Of a DNA stretch of 49,718 nt, positions 1 to 8,053 are shown in pieces. The stretch covers positions 1 through 49,718 of the forward strand of contig CAKZTZ010000007.1 in the NCBI GenBank assembly GCA_937921695.1. The letters run 5' to 3'. The DNA is from an uncultured Sulfolobales archaeon. Its GTDB lineage: Archaea; Thermoproteota; Thermoprotei_A; Sulfolobales; Acidilobaceae. The translations under genes and the position numbers were made by a program. Below the pieces are notes generated by a model. The model worked only from the letters and a program-made list of their open reading frames with translations, made no database searches and was not told the origin of the DNA. Position 1 is the first letter of the stretch. Every line of letters begins with the position of its first letter.

Positions 1-274
1 GGGTGGGCTGTGTTGTCTAGGTATGTTTTGAGGCTTACAGTTTTAGATCCTATAGTGTCGTTCTAGTTCCGTCCTAGTTTCTATTTATGTAATGGTATGA
101 TCTCTTGTTTGGTTTAGTGAAGCCCTAATATTTACCTTAGCTAAATGGAGAGAGCCTGTATTTTAGTATTATCACATCCATATAAAACGTTAGAGCATCG
201 AAGATTTATCTTGTTTCTATGCCTATAAGCTCACTTAGTGTAATTAAAATTTATGGGTGTTAGGGGAAAGCTAC

Positions 275-511
275 ATGGTATTAAAAGCTAGAGTCGTCCA
301 GAATAAGGATGTGAAAGCACGCTATGCTATTGTATCTACAAATTACTATCCTTTAATCAAGGTTAGTGAACATGCGAAGTTAGTTGCTGAGCCGCATCAT
401 AGAAGGTTTTTCGAAGAGCCTAGGTCGGCGGTTTTGATCGAGAGCGCATATATTAAAGAGAGGGGAAATTTGGAGGTTGTGAGATGTGGAGCCTTTCTTC
501 GAGCATGGTAA
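275..511 (+). CDS. Small protein of unknown function upstream of a DNA methyltransferase
   Basis: The frame is open from GTG 257, but ATG 275 is preferred because a GGGGAAAG purine run lies a few bases upstream of it. This gives about 78 residues, rich in basic and hydrophobic residues, with no motif I recognise. The 3' end overlaps the methyltransferase start by 26 bases in another frame. The overlap and shared direction suggest coupled translation, as with small partner proteins in restriction-modification loci, but nothing in the sequence shows nuclease or HTH features. A TATA-like tataaaa sits near 180-187. It could also be a chance ORF in a gene-poor region. Confidence 0.4.
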   Translation: MVLKARVVQNKDVKARYAIVSTNYYPLIKVSEHAKLVAEPHHRRFFEEPRSAVLIESAYIKERGNLEVVRCGAFLRAW

Positions 512-1298
512 CATAAAGATATACTGTGAGGACTTCTTAAAAATTGAAGCTATTGAACCTAATAGTATTGATTTGATAGTAACCTCTCCACCATATAATG
601 TCGACATACATTATGAGAATTTCAAGGATAACATACCATACGATAAATACCTTGAGTTTACAGAGAAATGGCTTAAGAAAGCTTATTCCCTCCTAAAACC
701 CGATGGTAGAATGTGTCTCAACATTCCTTTAGACAAGAGTTGGGGCCGTTGGAGCGAAGGCTTCATCCCAGTATATGCTGACATAGTTCACATTGCTAGG
801 AGAGTGGGGTTTAAGTATTTCAGCACGATCATATGGAACGAGCAGAATATTTCTAGGCGCACTGCATGGGGCTCTTGGCTCAACGCTTCCGCACCATATG
901 TTATCGCCCCTGTTGAGGTTATCCTAGTCCTCTATAAACAACAGTGGAGGAAAACACGTAAGGGAAAATCGGATATAACAAGGGAGGAGTTCATAGAGTG
1001 GACTAACGGTGTTTGGAACTTTCCCGGGGAGAATAGAAAGCAAGTTGGACACCCATCCCCGTTCCCCATAGAGCTCCCTAAAAGATGCATTAAACTATTC
1101 AGCTTCGTAGGAGACACAGTCCTAGACCCGTTCCTTGGAAGCGGATCCACATTAATCGCCTGCCTACAGACAGGCAGGTATGGTATCGGAGTAGAGATAA
1201 GCAGGAAATATTGCGAGTTAGCTGTGAAAAGACTTATAGAACATGGAATCCTCACCAAGAAACTAGATGAGTTTACAAAACCCACTTCCTCGTACTAG
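486..1298 (+). CDS. DNA methyltransferase, SPPY type (N4-cytosine or N6-adenine, permuted order)
   Basis: Transfers a methyl group from SAM to an exocyclic amino group of a base in DNA. The catalytic motif IV TSPPYN lies near the N-terminus (residues 33-38). The SAM-binding motif I, in the stretch VLDPFLGSGSTL, lies near the C-terminus, followed by GIGVEIS. This permuted order is that of the beta class, and SPPY is common in N4-cytosine enzymes, though some N6-adenine enzymes share it. At 270 residues the length is normal for a stand-alone enzyme. The start GTG 486 lies inside ATGTGG; the overlapping ATG at 484 is out of frame. No restriction endonuclease is recognisable nearby, so it may be an orphan methylase or the remnant of a restriction-modification system. 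The target sequence cannot be read from the protein by eye. Confidence 0.9.
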   Translation: MEPFFEHGNIKIYCEDFLKIEAIEPNSIDLIVTSPPYNVDIHYENFKDNIPYDKYLEFTEKWLKKAYSLLKPDGRMCLNIPLDKSWGRWSEGFIPVYADIVHIARRVGFKYFSTIIWNEQNISRRTAWGSWLNASAPYVIAPVEVILVLYKQQWRKTRKGKSDITREEFIEWTNGVWNFPGENRKQVGHPSPFPIELPKRCIKLFSFVGDTVLDPFLGSGSTLIACLQTGRYGIGVEISRKYCELAVKRLIEHGILTKKLDEFTKPTSSY

Positions 1299-2248
1299 GG
1301 TTGTTAAATCAATATCAACATGTTAAACGTTAAACCCAATTATCACTCTTTATAGGTGTGGAAGTATGCTGGCAGCTCTTCCGAATCATGCTAGCCCTTA
1401 AAATATTATATCTATACTTTATTCAAGACTAGAGGTTTACGACCCTGTTTATGCAACTCACAGTGTGATAGGGCTGAAGTTAACATGGCAGAACGCTATT
1501 ATGCGGCACGTCTTAACATCTAAATCTTTATTCCTGCTCAGTCATGCGAGGCTGATTGGTGTTTTAGTTGAGCTTCCCCCCTTTTAGGTCTTAGGTTTCT
1601 CAGGAGTTCATGGACTCTACTAAGTTCATGTGTGTTTAACTTTTTCTTAAACCTTTCCTTGGTTAAATTCTACTTAAACTAAACCGGTTGATGTGTTCTG
1701 GTTGAGTTAACCGCCAGTTAACTCTACCAGACCCCAGCCCAAAAACAAACCATCAACCCAAATAGAGCCCATTAGAGCTTCATCCTCAGAGAAGCGCCGG
1801 CAGAAAACAACGAGTGGGACTCATAGGCTACGAGAGTAAGACCCCCAAAAGAGAACACCCTACAACCCAGACCTCTCAGCAAGCTAAAGCAACACTAACA
1901 CCAAGAGAATATAAGAGGCGAATAATACTTCACTGCCCCTCTAACCTTAAAACCAAAACCATAAAACATCAACGAATAGCCCACAACGACCACACATCAC
2001 CACAAAGATATTACCGTTAAAACTCAGAGATATGTGCCTCTGCAGCTTCTAGAAAGCTAAAGTACTAGACTTTCAAGGGGCTATCGTTGAACACGTAACA
2101 CTCCATTGCCGGGTTAACTCGTTACACGTTAGATGTTATCTTTAAACGGGTAAAACTAAAGTCTTCGGGTTTGGGGTAAACTGAAGTGGTATTGTTCGGG
2201 GATCCTGCTAACGTGGGCTTGACAGTCTCTCTAGTTTGTATTTGTTGG
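1299..2248. other. Gene-free stretch of about 950 bases
   Basis: No convincing coding frame was found on either strand. The part from about 1730 to 2020 is strikingly rich in A and C on the + strand. A 68-codon frame there has no ribosome site and a composition unlike real proteins. The stretch holds a nested inverted repeat at 1686-1758, described separately. It sits between a solitary methyltransferase and an isomerase-like gene, as expected for an accessory region with decayed genes, but no recognisable remnant was identified. Confidence 0.5.
1686..1758. repeat. Nested inverted repeat (possible structured RNA or cruciform)
   Basis: The inner arms at 1697-1711 and 1717-1731 pair over 15 positions with one mismatch around the 5-base loop CGCCA; the core is GAGTTAAC/GTTAACTC. 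Outer arms GGTTGATG (1686-1693) and CATCAACC (1751-1758) pair perfectly and enclose the inner hairpin. The element lies in a long gene-free region with no run of T after it, so it does not look like a plain terminator. Its role is unknown. Confidence 0.5.
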
Positions 2249-3517
2249 TTAAGCTGGGCTTTCGACTGTGACGCCCAGGATTTCCGCGGTGTAGTGTAGT
2301 TCTGTCTCTAAGTCTCCTAGGACTAGTGCGTGGTGGTTGCCTGTCGGCTTTTCCAGTATTCGTGGGGCTAGTTTTCCGGGTACTCTGATCTTGAGTTGTG
2401 TTCTGCAGTGTCTGGGGCTTGAGGGTGTCCCGCTGATCACCTGGCCTTTAGCTATTCTTAGGGTGCGGGTTAGGGGGTCGAGTTTGGCTATGGTGGCTGT
2501 GGGCTTTTGGAGGATGTGCCCTGAGACTCCGACTCCTACTCTCGTCTCGAAGTGTGTGTCTAGCTCGTACTTTTCCACCATTTTCAGGGCGATGGTGCAG
2601 TGGCTCATTAGGATCTCGCTGTTTTCAACCCATGAGATATTACCCATGAAGACCGGCTTTCCCGAGAGTTCTTTGAGGATCGCCATGGTTATCAAGGTTG
2701 AAAGGTCGCCCTCACACCCGGCGACGAGCCCCTCACTGTTTAACAGTGATAGCGCTAGGCAGGGGGTTGTCCCCACGTTTTTTATAAGATCGAAACACCT
2801 TATTGTGAGGGCGTTTAAACGGTGTTTCGTAATGAGTTTCTTGAGGGCCACGTAAACCTTGAGAGACTTCTCGACTTCACTGTGGGAAACCCTAACATTG
2901 AGGGCTTTCGCGCTCACCGCGCCCGCTAGCTCTTTCACTTCATCACCTCTAACCTCGCTAAACGACTCAGCTAAGTCGCTAAGGCTTATCCTGGCGATCT
3001 TCAAATTCGGCATCAACCCCTTCAAGGCTCTCTCTACTTCCTCGCCGGCACTATAGACAAGCCACGGGGAGGGGTCTCCAATAACCCCGATGACGTAACT
3101 GCTCACCCTGCTGACAGCCCTCCAGGAGTTAATGAATTTTGAAACCCTCTGGGAAGGAGGCCACTCAACAATTAGAGTCGCCCGCTTCCTAGTAAGCCTA
3201 AGGAGTGAGTAAGCCTCTAAGGAGGCAGGCAGGCTGTTCATCTCCATATGGGGGACTATCAGAGTATACCCGGCCCTCTCGGCAACCCTCAAGATAAGCC
3301 CCTCAGTCCCCCCAGTTATAGGAGCTACAACAGCCAGATCTTCAACAGTGACCGGAACCTCACCCGCGGATTCGCCAGCCACAACGTTAACAACTTCGTC
3401 AACCGGCAGCCTAGAGCCGACATAGCGTGATAAAACCTCATATATCAGCTCAAGACCGAGTAAAGGAGAAGCCACAGGAACCAAATACACTCTACCCACC
3501 GCCCAGACACCACCCAT
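2249..3517 (-). CDS. L-fucose/L-arabinose isomerase-like protein
   Basis: About 422 residues, starting at ATG 3517. The N-terminal half carries ITGGTEGLI near residues 67-75. The C-terminal half carries TIRCFDLIKN and GCEGDLSTLITM followed by MSHCT, a layout like the C-terminal domain of L-fucose isomerase and related aldose-ketose isomerases. Those enzymes bind a divalent metal and interconvert aldoses and ketoses in the cytoplasm. The substrate cannot be assigned, and many archaeal members have no known activity. The gene stands alone, flanked by gene-free DNA on both sides. A sugar kinase of the FGGY family occurs in the window (31144-32718) but too far away to infer an operon. Confidence 0.65.
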   Translation of the reverse strand: MGGVWAVGRVYLVPVASPLLGLELIYEVLSRYVGSRLPVDEVVNVVAGESAGEVPVTVEDLAVVAPITGGTEGLILRVAERAGYTLIVPHMEMNSLPASLEAYSLLRLTRKRATLIVEWPPSQRVSKFINSWRAVSRVSSYVIGVIGDPSPWLVYSAGEEVERALKGLMPNLKIARISLSDLAESFSEVRGDEVKELAGAVSAKALNVRVSHSEVEKSLKVYVALKKLITKHRLNALTIRCFDLIKNVGTTPCLALSLLNSEGLVAGCEGDLSTLITMAILKELSGKPVFMGNISWVENSEILMSHCTIALKMVEKYELDTHFETRVGVGVSGHILQKPTATIAKLDPLTRTLRIAKGQVISGTPSSPRHCRTQLKIRVPGKLAPRILEKPTGNHHALVLGDLETELHYTAEILGVTVESPA

Positions 3518-4214
3518 TAAACCCTATTATTGCAGCTCGAGGATTCATTTATTTAGCTTTTAATGAAATTTGAACTCAATTAAGCCAGAGCGCCCCGAGC
3601 TATGCGCCCCCTTCAAGCTCAAACACCGGACGGTTTACCCCGGGCCTACCATAGTTATACCCTAGCTAGCGGGCTAAGACAACTCCTAAGGGGCTGTCCC
3701 AAGGGCTTTCATGGAAGCTGATGTACAGAACAACAACCCCGGCGTCAGGCTAGGGCAACAATGTCTAAACAGCTTAAATAGCACAACTAAGCATATTATG
3801 TAATCACATGCTTTAAGTGTTAAGCGCCTAGCCCTCCGCAGAGATGAGGGGCGAACAGAGGAGGAATGCTACGTGTTTCATAATCTTAAGAGGAATATAA
3901 CAGCCCATTGTTTGCAGTTTGTTGTGGACGTTTTAATGGTTAGGGTGACAGTGAAGTGTTACGGGGTCATAGGCTTGGTCGTGAGATTCCAGTCTTCTAT
4001 CTTTCTCGTGAACTCTAGAGTGTAAGGTAGGCCTTGATGGGCGTCTTACTTGGGGTGCTTTTTCTATTGTTTCTTTTAGAAGAGAGAAGGCTTATGGTGG
4101 CTTTCTGTTTTTATATCTATGTAGTATGATTGGGACTATTTTAATTATTTTGTTGAGTCTTTTATCGGGTTTTCGTTTTACTTTGAACCTTATGGTTGGA
4201 GGGTGTTATGTGGT
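3518..4214. other. Gene-free stretch of about 700 bases
   Basis: No supported coding sequence. One frame at about 3807-4023 is open for roughly 70 codons but lacks a usable start near its beginning and resembles no family I know. The stretch follows the 3' end of the large pilin-like gene at 4215 and faces the start of the isomerase-like gene at 3517. No tRNA-like, C/D-box or terminator structure was recognised with confidence. Confidence 0.4.
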
Positions 4215-5885
4215 TTAGCTTGTGTATAGCATGATTCCTATCGTTTCTACGGCTATTGTTATGTCTGGGTCGTCTCTGACTCTTCCATTGTATGGGTCTG
4301 TCATTGCTATGGCTATGTATAGTGGTCCTCTGGTTCCTGGGGGTATGAATAGTTGTGTTGTTATTGTTGTGAAGCCTTTGTTGGGGGGCCATGTGCTCTT
4401 GTATGTTGCTAGCTCAAAGTATAAATATTCCCTACTTGATATTATGTTCCAGTTGTTGTCTACGAGCATTACTCTTAGGATTCCACTGTAGGGGTTTGAG
4501 ACGCAGAGCACCCCGCCCATCTCTGTGTCGTGGAAGTATACTTTGAGCGAGACTACTACTGAGGAGGCCATTGCAGGGTTAATCTGGGGGTCGTTAAGTC
4601 TGAAGGCGAAACCCCAATCTTTATCGACTTCTACTCCGAGGGTTTTCCTGACTCCCGAGTAGTCTAGGTATCTGTCCTCCTCGTCAGCCGAGCACTGGAC
4701 TTGCGGGGGGTTAACGGTGCCGGGTGCATAGTCCTCAGTTATTAATATGAGCTCCCCCACCCCGTTCCCGTCTGTGTCTGCTAGGAGTATGAAGGGCGCG
4801 TAGCTTGATAGTGTTGGCGTGGGCGAGTCATTCCTCTTCCTCTTGTATACTTCAATGCTCTCGTAGCTCCCCGCTAGGGTTAAGCTCGCTGTTACTTGTG
4901 AGTTACCGTAGTACCAGTAGCCTAGTGCGTCCTTGATCCTCACGATTGGGATTAGGGAGCCGTATGTCATTGCGAACATTGTTGGGGATAGCCCGTTTAT
5001 TTTAACCCTGTAATATCTTCCACCATCTTCTAGTGTTATTAGCAGGTTGAACTTGTCAGTGTCCCCCGGCTTATAGCCTACTACTAGGGTTCTGAAAGGC
5101 ATGTTAACTATACTTATCTGGCTGCCCGCGCACCACTTACAGCTAGCAGGCGTATAGTCATAGTATTGGGTCCTCTGCCCGCTGGAGCCGTAGCTGACAA
5201 CGCCCCTCTCAGGGTTGCTTGAGAAATAGTTGTCTCTGAGTCTTATGAGGGGGTTGTTCACCAAAGATTCTTCGCTCGTGAAGCTCAGGGCGACTACATA
5301 CTGTTCTACTGCTACCGCTCTAATAGCTCTCATTACTAGGTCTTCGAGGCTCCCCCCTCTGCCTGTTATAGGATGTAATACTCCCCTCTCTGAGAGTGCC
5401 GCTACGAAAATCCTCCTGTAGTCTATGTCGGTGTCAGAGTTTAAGGATACTAGGGCACCCTCTCCCGGGTTAAGCCTTATAGGCTGCTCCTCTATTGGAA
5501 TTCCACCAGGATATTTAACCACGCTCTTTATAGGCCCCTCTTCCCCCGGCTTGTACTCTGTTAGGTTGACCATGTATACTAGGCTACCTCGGTTAACGTC
5601 TATAAAGTATAGGGCCTTAAGCGTTACAGAAACTGTTCCAGTATTGTTGAGCCAGAAAGCCGGGTATCTCGGGTCTAATGGTAGGAGCCAGTGCACTACA
5701 ACCTTCTCCGCGAGCCTATCAACCTGAACTACCCCAAGGTTCTTCTGCCTCTCAGCCGCCGTCTGGACGTCGCTTATTACGCGTAGCATTAGGGGGACCA
5801 TTATGACCATGACTATAAGGATTACTACGAGACCCCCTATAATCTCTGCCTGCCCCCTACGAGCTCTAGCCAAAGACACCCACAC
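4215..5885 (-). CDS. Large surface protein with type IV pilin-like (class III) signal peptide
   Basis: About 556 residues. The N-terminus has a short basic segment RARRG, then QAEIIGG and a hydrophobic helix of about 20 residues, the hallmark of archaeal prepilins and archaellins cleaved by a PibD/FlaK-type peptidase between G and Q. Roughly 500 extracellular residues follow, far longer than a typical pilin. They include a CKWC pair near residues 245-248 and DTDGNGVGEL, which resembles a calcium-binding loop. GTG 5885 is chosen because AGAGG lies about six bases upstream. It is divergent from a second pilin-like gene at 5993, so the two probably work together at the cell surface as a pilus subunit or adhesin. 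No assembly ATPase or membrane platform gene is nearby. Confidence 0.75.
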   Translation of the reverse strand: MWVSLARARRGQAEIIGGLVVILIVMVIMVPLMLRVISDVQTAAERQKNLGVVQVDRLAEKVVVHWLLPLDPRYPAFWLNNTGTVSVTLKALYFIDVNRGSLVYMVNLTEYKPGEEGPIKSVVKYPGGIPIEEQPIRLNPGEGALVSLNSDTDIDYRRIFVAALSERGVLHPITGRGGSLEDLVMRAIRAVAVEQYVVALSFTSEESLVNNPLIRLRDNYFSSNPERGVVSYGSSGQRTQYYDYTPASCKWCAGSQISIVNMPFRTLVVGYKPGDTDKFNLLITLEDGGRYYRVKINGLSPTMFAMTYGSLIPIVRIKDALGYWYYGNSQVTASLTLAGSYESIEVYKRKRNDSPTPTLSSYAPFILLADTDGNGVGELILITEDYAPGTVNPPQVQCSADEEDRYLDYSGVRKTLGVEVDKDWGFAFRLNDPQINPAMASSVVVSLKVYFHDTEMGGVLCVSNPYSGILRVMLVDNNWNIISSREYLYFELATYKSTWPPNKGFTTITTQLFIPPGTRGPLYIAIAMTDPYNGRVRDDPDITIAVETIGIMLYTS

Positions 5886-5992
5886 TTAAGCCTCTTCCGT
5901 TTAGCAACCTAAACTATTTATTAAACAATCCCCCATAAAGTCATTAATTGGGAGTAATAGCCCTACAGGCCCCCAGTATTTCAGGGGAGCTT

Positions 5993-6661
5993 ATGAGGGC
6001 TGAGAGGTTTAAGGGTCAAGCGGAGCCCGTTGCTGCAATAATAATGATAGGAATAGTCTTAACTCTAAGCATCCTACTCTTATCTTTCTTCGCAAGCCAA
6101 TACTCGAGGGTTTCCGAGGAGAGGGCTAGAGTAGACTATATCAATAGTTTAGCCTCAACAGTAGACGTCCTCCTCATCTACAGCGTCTCACAATGGAGCC
6201 CTGAGGGCACAGTAGCATGCTACATGGTTGAAGTCGTGAACATTGGAGGGTCGAGGCAAACCTTATGGATAGCCTCCTCCTGGGCCCTCGAAGCTTCAGA
6301 AGCTAGAGTCAGGCTCGCCGAGTCTAAAGCATCATTATATACTGTTAAAACAGTTGAAGGCTTATTTAAGCCACTGCCCTGCGGCACGCCCACCCCGTTA
6401 ATAGGGGAGCTTATAGATGTGGGCAGACCCATCCCAACAGCTAAAATACTAACTAGGGAAGGCTTAAAGCTCGACGAAGCGAGCGGCAGCCCTAACCTCT
6501 ACTTAAACTATACGAGCATCACCCTAAACCCCGGGGAGTCTAAAACCCTATACATTCAATATACTAGGCAGCCTCAAGGGGGCTACCCTCTAGTTATTAT
6601 AGTGGGTTCTTTCAACAATAAATACTACATGGTAAGCTATAGAATACTCCCCCCACATTAA
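5993..6661 (+). CDS. Type IV pilin-like protein with class III signal peptide
   Basis: About 222 residues. The mature start is set by MRAERFKG followed by QAEPVAA and a long hydrophobic helix, a canonical archaeal class III signal sequence. ATG 5993 is chosen over TTG 5948 because AGGGGAGC lies five bases upstream and because class III leaders are short. The rest is a beta-rich extracellular domain ending near residues KYYMVSYRI. It is transcribed divergently from the 556-residue pilin-like gene, with about 107 bases of AT-rich DNA between the two starts, so they may share a regulatory region. It may be a minor pilin or an adhesin subunit. Confidence 0.75.
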   Translation: MRAERFKGQAEPVAAIIMIGIVLTLSILLLSFFASQYSRVSEERARVDYINSLASTVDVLLIYSVSQWSPEGTVACYMVEVVNIGGSRQTLWIASSWALEASEARVRLAESKASLYTVKTVEGLFKPLPCGTPTPLIGELIDVGRPIPTAKILTREGLKLDEASGSPNLYLNYTSITLNPGESKTLYIQYTRQPQGGYPLVIIVGSFNNKYYMVSYRILPPH

Positions 6662-6672
6662 AGGGAAAGAAA

Positions 6673-6697
6673 AGGAGCCCGGAAGGGCCGGGCTCCT
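6673..6697. terminator. GC-rich hairpin between convergent genes
   Basis: The arms AGGAGCCCGG (6673-6682) and CCGGGCTCCT (6688-6697) pair perfectly over 10 bp around a 5-base loop. The hairpin lies in the 43 bases between the stop of the pilin-like gene and the stop of the SpeD-family gene. It may end or protect both transcripts. There is no long T run, so archaeal intrinsic termination here is inferred only. Confidence 0.55.
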
Positions 6698-6704
6698 CCG
6701 ATAG

Positions 6705-7103
6705 TTATAGGGGGAGCTGGCTTCTATCAGCGTAGTGTATAGTGTAGTATTTGGGTTTCAACACTTCTTTTACTATGTTAAAAGCTTTCCAAGGGTCTGT
6801 GTGAGAGCCGCAAGTGTAAACATCTACAGTAGCATAGTCGTATTCGAGCCAAGTATGCACTGCTACATGGCTCTCCAGGACTAAAGCTATAACAGAAACG
6901 CCCCCCTTCTTACCTTCAAACTTCCAGGAGTGGACTTCGTAGAGTGTTGCCCCCGAGGCTTTAACAGCTTTAACAATTATACTCTTCATGAGCTCCTCGT
7001 TGCTCGCCACGTCTTTATCTATTCCATATAGGTTTCCATATACATGTTTACCCACTATAGTGTCCCTATTTGATCCTTCCTCTTCCCCCTTATGCTCGTT
7101 CAT
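6705..7103 (-). CDS. Pyruvoyl-dependent decarboxylase, AdoMet/arginine decarboxylase family (SpeD-like proenzyme)
   Basis: About 132 residues from ATG 7103; the frame can extend to TTG 7115. The motif LVLESHVAVHTWLEY contains the Glu-Ser bond that self-cleaves so that the Ser becomes the pyruvoyl group. The conserved TVDVYTCGSHTDPWKAF follows. The enzyme makes either decarboxylated SAM (spermidine synthesis) or agmatine from arginine. Crenarchaea are known to carry an arginine decarboxylase that evolved from this fold. The ending KYYTIHYADRS and the N-terminal VGKHVYGNLYG seem to me closer to the arginine type, but I cannot decide by eye. It ends facing the pilin-like gene across a hairpin. 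Confidence 0.85.
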   Translation of the reverse strand: MNEHKGEEEGSNRDTIVGKHVYGNLYGIDKDVASNEELMKSIIVKAVKASGATLYEVHSWKFEGKKGGVSVIALVLESHVAVHTWLEYDYATVDVYTCGSHTDPWKAFNIVKEVLKPKYYTIHYADRSQLPL

Positions 7104-7181
7104 CCTAGGGATCAAGCCCTCTCTTCGGTGTTTAAAGTTAGAAGGGAGGGGTTTATAAGCTTTTAGTCTCAGTTTATAGGG

Positions 7182-7685
7182 TCAACTATGATGGGGTTTA
7201 TTATGGCCCAGCCCCCTAATATCCTCCAGGCAGTGTTCCACAACTTCAGCTAGAATGTCTAAAGCTATCTTAACAGCGTCGGGATTACCGGGTGATGCTA
7301 ATGTGAGAGCCCTACCAACCATGAACCCCTCACTCCTACTCATTAAAGCTCTAGACCCCACTCTCTCATAGCTCCTCCTCCTATGCTCCTCTCCGAGCCC
7401 TGGAATCCTTTTAGAGGCTATAGGCTCTAAAGCCTCAATAGTGATATCCCTAGGGCTTACCCCGGTGCCCCCAGTAACTAGTATAACGTCGGCAATCTTA
7501 GAATATTCGAGAACAGCAGCTCTAATCTCTTCAACCCTGTTAGGCACAACCCTCGAAGCTACTAGGTTGAAAACGTTTTTAGCCCTCTCAGCTACAAGGG
7601 GGGTTATCTCATCCCTCTTCCGCCCGCTATATACGGAGTCGCTCGTAACTATGAGAGCTAGCTTTGGAGGTTCCCCAGCCTCCAT
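7182..7685 (-). CDS. moaB: Molybdenum cofactor biosynthesis protein MoaB/MogA family
   Basis: About 167 residues, the usual length for the family. The start ALIVTSDSVYSGRKRD and the motif VTGGTGVSPRDITIEA (around residues 90-105) are the molybdopterin-binding signature. The SPGNPDA segment near the C-terminus is also typical. The protein activates molybdopterin by adenylylation before molybdenum or tungsten insertion. It lies 20 bases downstream of tatA on the same strand, a sensible pair because many molybdo- and tungsto-enzymes are exported folded by the Tat system. A MobA-like gene lies at 47433-48293. Confidence 0.9.
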   Translation of the reverse strand: MEAGEPPKLALIVTSDSVYSGRKRDEITPLVAERAKNVFNLVASRVVPNRVEEIRAAVLEYSKIADVILVTGGTGVSPRDITIEALEPIASKRIPGLGEEHRRRSYERVGSRALMSRSEGFMVGRALTLASPGNPDAVKIALDILAEVVEHCLEDIRGLGHNKPHHS

Positions 7686-7705
7686 TAAACATCAGCTCTC
7701 CGCAG

Positions 7706-7906
7706 CTACTCTTTCTTCTCTTCTCTCTTTTCCTCTTTCTTCTCTTTTCTCTCCTCCTCATACTCTCCGCTTGCAGCCTTCCTAAACTCTCTCATAGACT
7801 CTCCAAGAGCCTTAGCAAGCCCTGGTAGTCTCGAGGCCCCGAAGAGTATGAGTATTATGAACAGTATTATCAACAGCTCTGTGCTACTGAAGGGTCCAAA
7901 CACCAT
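7706..7906 (-). CDS. tatA: Twin-arginine translocase subunit TatA
   Basis: A 66-residue protein with one N-terminal membrane helix ([14 protein letters not shown]), the conserved FG hinge, then an amphipathic helix [18 protein letters not shown] and a highly charged Lys/Glu tail. This is the standard TatA/TatE layout for the pore-forming part of the system that exports folded proteins. ATG 7906 has GGGGAG a few bases upstream. No tatC was seen in the window. The moaB gene follows directly, suggesting a two-gene operon. Confidence 0.9.
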   Translation of the reverse strand: MVFGPFSSTELLIILFIILILFGASRLPGLAKALGESMREFRKAASGEYEEERKEKKEEKREEKKE

Positions 7907-8053
7907 CTCCCCAGCCCACCTCCCCTCAATCTATTAAGCTCTAAAGCTAATTAATACAATAGTTAAAAGTATGGCTAATATAATTGTTCCCGTCTAACTT
8001 TAAAATCGCTGTATCCACAATACTTTAATAACTTCCCAGTATGTGGGGCTTAG

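Noticed and set aside
1-66. Open frame from the window edge to a TAG at 64-66, possibly the tail of an upstream gene
   Set aside because: Only 21 codons are visible and they match nothing known; it cannot be told from chance.
1814-2020. 68-codon frame rich in Thr, Lys and Pro
   Set aside because: It lies in an A/C-biased stretch with few stop codons, has no ribosome site and has protein-unlike composition.
3807-4023. Frame of about 70 open codons in the gene-free region
   Set aside because: No usable start near its beginning and no family resemblance; its downstream start gives under 50 residues.
4162-4392. 76-codon minus-strand frame rich in His, Asn and Thr
   Set aside because: It overlaps the end of the large pilin-like gene in another frame, and its composition is an artefact of biased codons.
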